Source: Deltaproteobacteria bacterium (GTDB lineage Bacteria > Desulfobacterota > DSM-4660 > Desulfatiglandales > HGW-15). From it: a stretch of DNA of 11,750 bases. Each line of letters opens with the position of its first letter. Position 1 is the first letter of the stretch. Both the position numbers and the translations under genes were made by a program. The notes below the pieces were generated by a model that was not told where the DNA came from, searched no databases, and was given only the letters and a program-made list of their open reading frames with translations. Where the stretch lies: contig CP070840.1 of the NCBI GenBank assembly GCA_020342025.1, positions 865,644 through 877,393 of the forward strand, in the 5' to 3' direction. Positions 1 to 6,174 of the stretch are shown here, one piece after another.

Positions 1-1078
1 AGGCCAGGGGGACCAAGGTCTTGCCCCGTTGCTGCGCTATTTGCATCATGGTGTCCTTGGCTGTCGCAGGGGGGTCGCTGCGCTCTTCTTCGGCTTTGGT
101 GTGAAGGCTTAGGGCCTCGGTCGCGCAAGTGGTCACACACAGGCCACAGCCGATGCAACGATCCAGGTCCACGACGGCCACCTCATCAGGTCCTATGGTG
201 ATGGCCTCCATCTGACAACGTTCCAGACACGTCTCACACGAAGCACACAAGTCAGGATCCACCTCTGCGTAATAGTTGGACACCACCTTCTCGGCAGGCC
301 GCGGATGCTTCTTAAGGGATCGGAGTACACCACAGCAGTCCCCGCAGCAGTTACACATTCCCCCTGGATTCTGGGCATTAAAAGGTTGGGGAACCAGGCC
401 CGCCTCCTCGCATCGGTCAAGAATTTCTAGACTTTCTTCCTGGCTTATCCAGCGGCCCATTCCTCTCTCAACGTAGTACACGGCATGGGAGCCGAACATG
501 AAACAGGCCTCCAGGGGTTTGTCACACTCCTGATCAAGCCTTCCTTGCTGCACTCGGCAGATGCAGTCGGCCACCGCAATTTTCTCTTTTGACTTGATTA
601 TTTCGCGGACATCCTCGTAAGGCGCCACAGGCCAGGAGACATTGAGGGACTTGTTCACGGGGATGGTCCGCATGGGTAAGTTCTTAATAGATGTTTCGTG
701 GGCAAAGGTTTCCTCGAAATACTGTTCGTGGAGCTTCGCCAGTTCCTGGTCCATGGTTTTCAGCTGATACTCATAAATGCCGACCACATACGGTGCAACG
801 CCATACTTTGCCAACCCCTCTTTGCGCAGGCGAAAGAGGAGTCCTTTCTCTGCCATCTGCTCCAGAAGGCGAGCCACCTTTTCGGGGCCCTGTTTCAGCC
901 GTTCAGAGACGGATTCAGGTGTCTCGAGCATCATGCTGAGATTTAGATACATCTGGGCCTCTTCCTCGGTGAAGAGTTTTTCTAGGATTTTTATTTCCAC
1001 GCCCGATTCGGTGGAAGGAAATCCAACGGAGTACTGGTCTAACTGCTCTCTGAGTTGGTAATAGACATCACTTGCCAT
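1..1078 (-). CDS. Multi-cluster 4Fe-4S protein with N-terminal winged-helix-like region (partial, 3' end outside window)
   Basis: I read 359 codons from an ATG at 1078 with no stop before the window edge, so the C-terminus is missing. A strong Shine-Dalgarno (GAGGAGG, complement of 1084-1090) precedes the start. Residues ~30-100 look like a winged helix-turn-helix. The middle part has Cys172-x-Cys174, Cys185, Cys192 and a cysteine-dense CNCCGDCC at 242-249, which probably binds a cluster of a non-ferredoxin kind. Two classical CxxCxxCxxxC motifs follow (Cys278/281/284/288 and Cys308/311/314/318), each expected to hold a [4Fe-4S] cluster. Proteins with this cysteine layout are common in strict anaerobes, but I know of no assigned reaction. 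It is divergent from the tetR/beta-oxidation genes, so it might carry electrons for, or sense redox state near, acyl-CoA oxidation. That role is inference; the Fe-S binding is strongly supported. Confidence 0.88.
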   Translation of the reverse strand, partial: MASDVYYQLREQLDQYSVGFPSTESGVEIKILEKLFTEEEAQMYLNLSMMLETPESVSERLKQGPEKVARLLEQMAEKGLLFRLRKEGLAKYGVAPYVVGIYEYQLKTMDQELAKLHEQYFEETFAHETSIKNLPMRTIPVNKSLNVSWPVAPYEDVREIIKSKEKIAVADCICRVQQGRLDQECDKPLEACFMFGSHAVYYVERGMGRWISQEESLEILDRCEEAGLVPQPFNAQNPGGMCNCCGDCCGVLRSLKKHPRPAEKVVSNYYAEVDPDLCASCETCLERCQMEAITIGPDEVAVVDLDRCIGCGLCVTTCATEALSLHTKAEEERSDPPATAKDTMMQIAQQRGKTLVPLA

Positions 1079-1183
1079 AATATCCTCCTCAAAAAATCAC
1101 TCGAAACCGTAAGAATTGTTAGCCACAGAGCCCCCACTTTCAGTGGCGGTAATTGACTAAGCAGGGTGATTCCGAAGTTCGCC

Positions 1184-1213
1184 AGTATAGGGAGAGGGAC
1201 TACTACCTGTCAA
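1184..1213 (-). promoter_or_regulatory. Sigma70-type promoter for the divergent Fe-S gene
   Basis: On the minus strand TTGACA (complement of 1208-1213) lies 18 bp from TATACT (complement of 1184-1189). The -35 is a perfect consensus match and the -10 has five of six. Transcription should begin near 1177, giving a leader of about 100 nt before the ATG at 1078. A small hairpin (CCACT at 1134-1138 with AGTGG at 1142-1146) lies inside that leader. Confidence 0.7.
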
Positions 1214-1242
1214 GAAGAGGTTTGGTGGGGTTAAGATTTTAC

Positions 1243-1269
1243 TTGACTCTCAGGCTATTTCCATATATT
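1243..1269 (+). promoter_or_regulatory. Probable promoter of tetR
   Basis: TTGACT at 1243-1248 is followed by an AT-rich TATATT at 1264-1269. The spacing is 15 bp; a 17-bp spacing would use the weaker TATTGA at 1266-1271. It points into the tetR gene, and a perfect palindrome (1272-1289) lies directly downstream. Confidence 0.45.
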
Positions 1270-1271
1270 GA

Positions 1272-1289
1272 TTCCATCAAATGATGGAA
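1272..1289. promoter_or_regulatory. Perfect palindrome, candidate TetR operator
   Basis: TTCCATCA at 1272-1279 and TGATGGAA at 1282-1289 form a perfect 8-bp inverted repeat around an AA spacer. It sits between the tetR -10 region and the tetR start codon at 1310, where a bound repressor would block initiation. TetR-family proteins normally bind such short dyads next to their own gene. I saw no second copy in the window, so control of the downstream enzymes would depend on read-through from this promoter. Confidence 0.55.
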
Positions 1290-1309
1290 GTTAGATTTGA
1301 GTCTCTGCC

Positions 1310-1954
1310 ATGGCAACACCCTTAGAGAAGGCGCGCAAAGACCCGGGCTCCATGAAGGCGAAAATCCTGAAGGTGGCTCGCCGCGTATTTGGTGAATACG
1401 GGTTTCACGGTACCACCACCCGGATGATCGCCCAGCAGGTGGGCATTGATATCTCCACACTCCATTATCACTGGGGGGACAAGGCCGATCTGTACGAGGC
1501 TGTGATCCTGGACATCAGTGAAAACCTCCGCCAGCAACTGACAGAGGTGGAAAAGGTCATTCACGGGCTGCCTCTAGAGAAACGCATGAATATTGCCATC
1601 GACATGATGACCGATTATCTGTTTGAATATCCCGAGATTTCCAACCTGATCCTTTTTCGATATTTCAGAAAGACCCGCAACGAAGAACATCTCGACTTTC
1701 CTGTCCCTGAATTCATTTCAGATATCGCCCGATCCATGGATCTTTGCAAAGATAAAAAAAACGTTCCTGCGCGAGCGCAAATGCAGGTGCTGGCCATAAT
1801 GAACGCCATTCACAATTTTATCTCAGGGGAGAATTTTTTTGGGCCCATGTTGAAACTGAAAAGAGGTGAATACGTGACCATGGTCAAAGAGACCTTGAAA
1901 TTTATCTTGATCCCTGCTTTCGCCGGCCCAATATCGAACATGAAAGGGAAGTAG
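1310..1954 (+). CDS. TetR/AcrR-family transcriptional regulator
   Basis: This 214-aa protein has the usual TetR size and layout. The DNA-binding domain occupies about residues 14-63, with the helix-turn-helix TTTRMIAQQVGIDISTLHYH followed by the typical W-GDK-DLY continuation. The C-terminal ~150 residues are helical and would form the ligand-binding and dimer part; they are not specific enough to name the ligand. An in-frame TGA lies just upstream of the ATG at 1310, so this is the first available start, but it has no convincing ribosome site; Met15 (1352) is an alternative. The gene leads a same-strand set of acyl-CoA beta-oxidation genes. By analogy with FadR/PsrA/KstR-type regulators of the same superfamily, an acyl-CoA is a likely effector. 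That is inference. Confidence 0.93.
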   Translation: MATPLEKARKDPGSMKAKILKVARRVFGEYGFHGTTTRMIAQQVGIDISTLHYHWGDKADLYEAVILDISENLRQQLTEVEKVIHGLPLEKRMNIAIDMMTDYLFEYPEISNLILFRYFRKTRNEEHLDFPVPEFISDIARSMDLCKDKKNVPARAQMQVLAIMNAIHNFISGENFFGPMLKLKRGEYVTMVKETLKFILIPAFAGPISNMKGK

Positions 1955-1972
1955 GGACGAAGAAGAAAGCAT

Positions 1973-2018
1973 TCACCACCCGCTGCCGCTAAAGCTATGG
2001 CGGGTGTCTCTGTGGTGA
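1973..2018. repeat. Nested inverted repeat between tetR and the fused beta-oxidation enzyme
   Basis: TCACCAC (1973-1979) pairs with GTGGTGA (2012-2018), and ACCCGC (1978-1983) pairs with GCGGGT (2000-2005). The two stems overlap slightly, so one or the other, or a bulged combination, could form. No T-run follows, so it does not look like an intrinsic terminator. It could be an mRNA hairpin or a second regulator site ahead of the next gene. Confidence 0.35.
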
Positions 2019-2060
2019 GAAAAGTAAATCATCGGACAAAAGCCAAAAGGAGGAGGGAGG

Positions 2061-4184
2061 ATGGCCTTGGATCTGGAAAGCATCGGCAAGAAGATTGGTC
2101 CCTTTGAAAAGGCGTACACGTGGAAGGATGTGGTGCTTTATGCCCTGGGTGTGGGCGCCGGTTTCGACGAGTTGGAATATTGCTATGAGAATCAACTCAA
2201 GGTGCTTCCCAGTTTTTCCATCGGGAGCGTCTTCGAGTTTCTGGCCAATGCGGCCATCAACTCGGGCGCGAACCTTTCCAGGGTACTCCATGGGGAGCAG
2301 GATATCATCTTCCACCATCCCATTCCTACGGAAGGAACCCTGACGACGGAGGGAGCGATTACCCATATGTACGACAGGGGACCGGACAGGGGCGCTCTTG
2401 TGGTTGCCGAGGCTGACACCTATCATTCAAATGGGGAAAGACTTTTCACCAATATCTTCACCCTCTTTTGTCGTTTGGACGGGGGTTTTGGGGGTAAAGC
2501 GCCTCCAAAGGAAGTTGTTGAACTCCCGCAAACAGATCCTGACTTTGAAGAGGAGGCCTTCCCTTCACTGGATCAACCCCTGCTCTACCGCATGTCAGGT
2601 GACATCTATAAGCTTCATGTGGATCCCGACTTTGCACAGGCGAGCGGCTTTGAGAAGCCCATTATGCATGGTCTCTGCACCCATGGGTTCGCCTGCCGGG
2701 CTGTGATCAAGCACCTGTTCCCTGGAGAGCCTGAAAGAATGACACGTTTCAGACTCCGGTTTTCAAGACCTCTCTATCCTGGTGTCCCCATCAAGACCCA
2801 GATCTGGAAAATGGAGGAGGACAAGGCCCTTTTTCGGACCATTAACAGTGAGACCGGCGAGGTGGTGTTAGATCGCGGGATCGTGGAGTGGCTGAGCCCA
2901 GAGGAGATGGGAAAGAGGGCTGCACGAAAAGGCATACGTTTTGATGACCAGGTGGCGATCGTGACCGGTGCTGGTGCTGGACTGGGAAAGGTGTACGCCC
3001 TGGAGTTGGCCAAAAGAGGGGCCAAGGTGGTGGTCAACGACCTGGGTGGAGCCAGGGACGGCAGTGGTGAAGGCTCCAGCAGTCCGGCGGATCAGGTGGT
3101 GGAAGAGATCAAGGCATTGGGTGGTGAGGCCGTGGCAAGCTATGATTCTGTGGCGACGGTGGAAGGCGGCGAGGCCATTGTGAACAAGGCCATGGAAAGT
3201 TTTGGCCGGGTAGACATTCTCATCAACAATGCGGGGATTTTGAGGGACAGGAGCTTTGGAAAGATGTCGCCTGAGGACTGGGGACAGGTTCTTTTTGTGC
3301 ATCTTTTTGGTGCGTATAACGTGACACGGCCTGCGTTTTTGAAGATGCGTGAGGGGGGTTATGGTCGGATTGTGATGACCACATCAGCGGCGGGTCTGTT
3401 TGGCAATTATGGTCAGACCAACTACTCGGCGGCCAAGATGGGGTTAGTGGGGTTGATGAACACGCTGAAGCTGGAGGGGGAGAAGTACGACATCAAGGTG
3501 AACACGGTCTCCCCCATTGCGGCCACGAGGCTGACAGAGGACGTTTTGCCTCCGGATCTTTTTGAGAAGTTGCAACCGGAGTTCGTTACGCCCCTAGTGC
3601 TCTATTTATGTTCAAGGGATTGCGGAGAGACGGGAATGATCTTTAATGCTGGGATGGGGTACTTCAATCGGGCGGCGGTTGTGTCTGGCCCTGGTGCTGT
3701 TGTTGGGGATGGAAAGGTTGCCCCCACCGTGGAGGAGATTCACAGAAACTGGGATAGCATCCATGAACTGAGCGGTGCCAAAGAATACTACAATGCCACA
3801 GTGGCATTTGGTCCCCTGATTGACGCCCTTAGGCCAGAAGCTGAGACTGCTGCGGCCGCGGAGGGTCTGACGGTCAAGACCATCTTCGATCGTTTGCCGG
3901 AGGCCTTTCAAGCAGACAAGGCGGCGGGCGTGGATGTGGTGTTTCAGTTCAAGATCTCTGGTCCAGATGGAGGGGACTGGTACGCGAGGGTGAAGGACGG
4001 TACCTGCGAGGTGAATGAGGGCGTTCATGAGAGCCCCACGACCACCATTATCATGTCTGATAGCGATTTTGTAGGCCTCATAGAAGGGACCGTGAACGCC
4101 ATGCAGGCCTACACGTCTGGGAAGTTGAAGATTGAAGGGGACCTGATGAAGTCTCAATTGATTGAAAAATTATTTGAGTTTTAG
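2061..4184 (+). CDS. Multifunctional beta-oxidation enzyme: hydratase 2 - 3-hydroxyacyl-CoA dehydrogenase - SCP2
   Basis: This 707-aa protein has three domains. Residues ~1-285 form a double hot-dog (MaoC/hydratase-2) domain with YRMSGDIYKLHVDP; Asp181 and His186 are at the catalytic positions, and (3R)-hydroxyacyl-CoA is the expected product. Residues ~293-585 are an SDR dehydrogenase with TGAGAGLG at 302-309, NNAG at 389-392 and the Ser442/Tyr455/Lys459 triad; it would oxidise the 3R-hydroxyl with NAD+. Its sequence and C-terminal extension closely resemble human HSD17B4 (peroxisomal MFE-2). Residues ~602-707 are an SCP2 sterol/lipid-carrier domain. The order is hydratase-SDR-SCP2, whereas eukaryotic MFE-2 is SDR-hydratase-SCP2. 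The hydratase motif is usually GDxNPLH; here Asn and Pro are replaced by Tyr183 and Lys184. A strong AGGAGG at 2048-2053 sets the ATG at 2061. No signal peptide is seen, so it is cytoplasmic. Confidence 0.93.
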   Translation: MALDLESIGKKIGPFEKAYTWKDVVLYALGVGAGFDELEYCYENQLKVLPSFSIGSVFEFLANAAINSGANLSRVLHGEQDIIFHHPIPTEGTLTTEGAITHMYDRGPDRGALVVAEADTYHSNGERLFTNIFTLFCRLDGGFGGKAPPKEVVELPQTDPDFEEEAFPSLDQPLLYRMSGDIYKLHVDPDFAQASGFEKPIMHGLCTHGFACRAVIKHLFPGEPERMTRFRLRFSRPLYPGVPIKTQIWKMEEDKALFRTINSETGEVVLDRGIVEWLSPEEMGKRAARKGIRFDDQVAIVTGAGAGLGKVYALELAKRGAKVVVNDLGGARDGSGEGSSSPADQVVEEIKALGGEAVASYDSVATVEGGEAIVNKAMESFGRVDILINNAGILRDRSFGKMSPEDWGQVLFVHLFGAYNVTRPAFLKMREGGYGRIVMTTSAAGLFGNYGQTNYSAAKMGLVGLMNTLKLEGEKYDIKVNTVSPIAATRLTEDVLPPDLFEKLQPEFVTPLVLYLCSRDCGETGMIFNAGMGYFNRAAVVSGPGAVVGDGKVAPTVEEIHRNWDSIHELSGAKEYYNATVAFGPLIDALRPEAETAAAAEGLTVKTIFDRLPEAFQADKAAGVDVVFQFKISGPDGGDWYARVKDGTCEVNEGVHESPTTTIIMSDSDFVGLIEGTVNAMQAYTSGKLKIEGDLMKSQLIEKLFEF

Positions 4185-4289
4185 GTAAGCTACGCGTCAT
4201 TCTTTAGATTCCTGACGCTCCGCGATCCTGGATGCTAGTGCGCTGTACCGTAAATTTCAATACTGGAAGATTGTGTCTTCGCATCCATT

Positions 4290-4493
4290 GAGCGATGGCC
4301 CATTCATTCAAGACGATATCTATGGCGTTCGGGGGAAGTGGTCTGATCTTAGAGGGTTTAAAGGGACTGTGTCTAGGTCGGGACGAGACATTCTGCCAGG
4401 GGTTTGTGGGCGTAAACCCTCTAAGATCAGACCACGGCGATGCTCAGTGGAATTTCTTCTGAGATATCGTCTTTCAGGAACAAGCCATCACTC
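4290..4493. repeat. 204-bp imperfect inverted-repeat element (MITE-like or structured RNA)
   Basis: Two nested pairs of arms are visible in the 384-bp gap (4185-4568) before the thiolase. The inner arms, 4338-4360 and 4413-4435, are perfect 23-bp inverted repeats around a 52-nt loop. The outer arms, 4290-4321 and 4462-4493, match at 25 of 32 positions, including a perfect 12-bp core (AAGACGATATCT at 4310-4321 with its complement at 4462-4473). The flanks do not pair. No transposase and no clear target-site duplication are visible. The rest of the gap (4185-4289 and 4494-4553) shows no gene; a short dyad GTGCA-G-TGCAC lies at 4513-4523. The element might be a non-autonomous mobile element or a long mRNA hairpin that tunes expression of the downstream genes. 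Confidence 0.8.
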
Positions 4494-4568
4494 CAAACGA
4501 CAGGAATATATGGTGCAGTGCACTAGTATCAAACACTTGTTGACAACAAAACTGGAGGAAGAAAAGTC

Positions 4569-5777
4569 ATGGCGATAGGCATTAAGGACAAAGTGGCGAT
4601 TATTGGTATGGGTTGCACACACTTCGGTGAGCGATGGGATGTGGGTGCGGAAGAATTGATGGTGGAGGCCTTTACAGAGTGCATAGAGGATGCAGGGATT
4701 GACAGGAACGAGATTCAGGCGGCCTGGCTGGGTACCTGCATCGAGGAGATTAATGTGGGCAAAAGTGGACTGCCCCTTTCAACCACCCTACGGCTTCCTC
4801 TTATTCCGGTCACGAGGACTGAGAACTTCTGCGCCAGCGGGACCGAATCCTTTCGTGGTGCGGTCTATGCAGTGGCTTCAGGCGCCTATGACATTTGCTT
4901 AGCCATGGGCGTGGAAAAACTGAAGGATACGGGCTATGGAGGGCTGCCCAATCCGGGCTCAAACTGGGGATCTCTGAGCTGGTTGTGGTGGCCTAATGTG
5001 ACAGCCCCCGGAGCGTTTGCCCAGTTGGCCACCGCCTACGCCGCCAAATACCGGATTACGGATCAGGATCTCAAGAGAGGCATGGCTCAAGTCTCTGTTA
5101 AAAGCCACGAAAATGGAACGCTAAATCCAAAGGCCCACCTCCGAAAAGCGGTGACGATCGACCAGGTTATGGCCGCACCCATCATCGCACATCCTCTGGG
5201 ACTCTTCGATTGTTGTGGCGTCAGTGATGGAGCCGCCTGCGCCATCGTGACGACAGTTGAAAAGGCGAAAGATATGGGGATTAAGAATCCGGTGACCGTC
5301 AAGGCCCTTCAGCTGTCCCTGAGCAACGGTGAGGAGATGGCATACAACGACTGGGATGGAACGTACTTTATGACGACGGACCGGTGCAGTACCATGGCGT
5401 ATAACGAAGCCGGTATTACGGATCCACGAGAAGAGATCAGCATGATGGAGCTCCATGATTGCTTCTCCATCACCGAGCTGGTCACTTACGAGGATATGCA
5501 TATTTCCGAACGGGGCAATGCCTGGCGAGACGTTCTGGACGGGTTCTACAACCGCGATGGGAAGGTCCCATGCCAAGTAGACGGCGGACTGAAGTGTTTT
5601 GGTCATCCCATCGGTGCCTCGGGATTGCGCATGCTCTATGAAATGTATCTGCAATTGCTCGGGAGGGCAGGGGAGAGGCAAATCGAGGATCCGAGGCATG
5701 GCCTTACCCATAATCTGGGCGGCGTTCCTTTTATGAATATATGTAGCATTGCTATCGTAGGGAGATATAAGAATTAA
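4569..5777 (+). CDS. SCP2/SCPx-type thiolase (3-ketoacyl-CoA thiolase)
   Basis: This 402-aa protein is full length for a thiolase. Cys88 in ENFCASGTESF is the nucleophile position. HDCF at 296-299 is the signature of the SCP2-thiolase branch, and GHPIGASG at 345-352 supplies the second conserved His (His346). The C-terminal HNLGG is also typical. It should cleave a 3-ketoacyl-CoA with CoA to release acetyl-CoA or propionyl-CoA, completing the cycle begun by the neighbouring enzymes. This branch also contains the Ltp2-type aldolases of steroid side-chain degradation; the intact Cys/His set fits a thiolase better. Many bacterial relatives pair with a DUF35 OB-fold protein, and none is visible here. 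GGAGG at 4554-4558 supports the ATG at 4569. The stop is 2 nt before the next start. Confidence 0.92.
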   Translation: MAIGIKDKVAIIGMGCTHFGERWDVGAEELMVEAFTECIEDAGIDRNEIQAAWLGTCIEEINVGKSGLPLSTTLRLPLIPVTRTENFCASGTESFRGAVYAVASGAYDICLAMGVEKLKDTGYGGLPNPGSNWGSLSWLWWPNVTAPGAFAQLATAYAAKYRITDQDLKRGMAQVSVKSHENGTLNPKAHLRKAVTIDQVMAAPIIAHPLGLFDCCGVSDGAACAIVTTVEKAKDMGIKNPVTVKALQLSLSNGEEMAYNDWDGTYFMTTDRCSTMAYNEAGITDPREEISMMELHDCFSITELVTYEDMHISERGNAWRDVLDGFYNRDGKVPCQVDGGLKCFGHPIGASGLRMLYEMYLQLLGRAGERQIEDPRHGLTHNLGGVPFMNICSIAIVGRYKN

Positions 5778-5779
5778 CA

Positions 5780-6154
5780 ATGCCAAAATCCCGAGTTGGA
5801 ATGACAAATCAGGCTGAAGTAATGCTTGAAATTCGCCCTATCATGAATACGCCCACCGAAGAGATCTTTGAATTCAGGTCATGCTGTAATATCAGGGCCT
5901 TTGACCAGAACTTGGAAATACACATCACTAACCGGAGCGATCACACGGTGGGCGTTCCCAGTTACTTTGACTTGAAGACTGAGCATGAAACACGGCGGAT
6001 CGAGACACTCCTGCCCCACGGTGAGCAACGCATAGGGCCACAGGAGACGATCGCCTTCTACTGTACCATGGATGAGAAGCAGTGGAAGGAGGCCGAAGAA
6101 ATGATTTTTTACGATCATCAAGGAAATAGCTACACGTTGGATTTGAAAATCTGA
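5780..6154 (+). CDS. Unrecognised 124-aa protein in the beta-oxidation operon
   Basis: I do not recognise this protein. It starts 2 nt after the thiolase stop and ends 20 nt before the next dehydrogenase, so it is clearly part of the transcription unit and probably translationally coupled. It has no signal peptide or membrane segment. The alternating polar/hydrophobic pattern (LEIHITN, VGVPSYFDL, ETIAFYC) suggests a beta-sandwich; a Cys-Cys pair occurs near residue 35 and an aromatic-Cys-Thr-Met near residue 97. It occupies the slot where DUF35 partners of SCP2-type thiolases are often encoded, but lacks the zinc-ribbon CxxC pairs of that family. Start codons at Met8 (5801) or Met15 (5822) are possible; the homogeneous part begins at Met15. 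It might be an accessory subunit of the thiolase or the dehydrogenase. Confidence 0.75.
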   Translation: MPKSRVGMTNQAEVMLEIRPIMNTPTEEIFEFRSCCNIRAFDQNLEIHITNRSDHTVGVPSYFDLKTEHETRRIETLLPHGEQRIGPQETIAFYCTMDEKQWKEAEEMIFYDHQGNSYTLDLKI

Positions 6155-6174
6155 ATATTGAAAGGGAGACAAAA

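Noticed and set aside
691..1061. Plus-strand frames over the left-edge gene
   Set aside because: They are shadows of the Fe-S gene on the minus strand, which has a promoter, a ribosome site and cysteine motifs.
3612..4157. A 181-codon minus-strand frame inside the fused enzyme gene
   Set aside because: It is antisense to the SDR end and SCP2 domain, whose motifs are clear on the plus strand; no recognisable domain.
4273..4578. A 101-codon open frame upstream of the thiolase
   Set aside because: It runs through the whole inverted-repeat element, overlaps the thiolase start, lacks a ribosome site and has no protein-like composition.
5121..5807. A 228-codon minus-strand frame across the thiolase
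   Set aside because: It mirrors the thiolase coding sequence and has no domain or ribosome site.
5780..6154. The small operon protein as a DUF35 (OB-fold, zinc-ribbon) thiolase partner
   Set aside because: Position and size fit, but the paired CxxC zinc ligands are absent and the sequence pattern differs.
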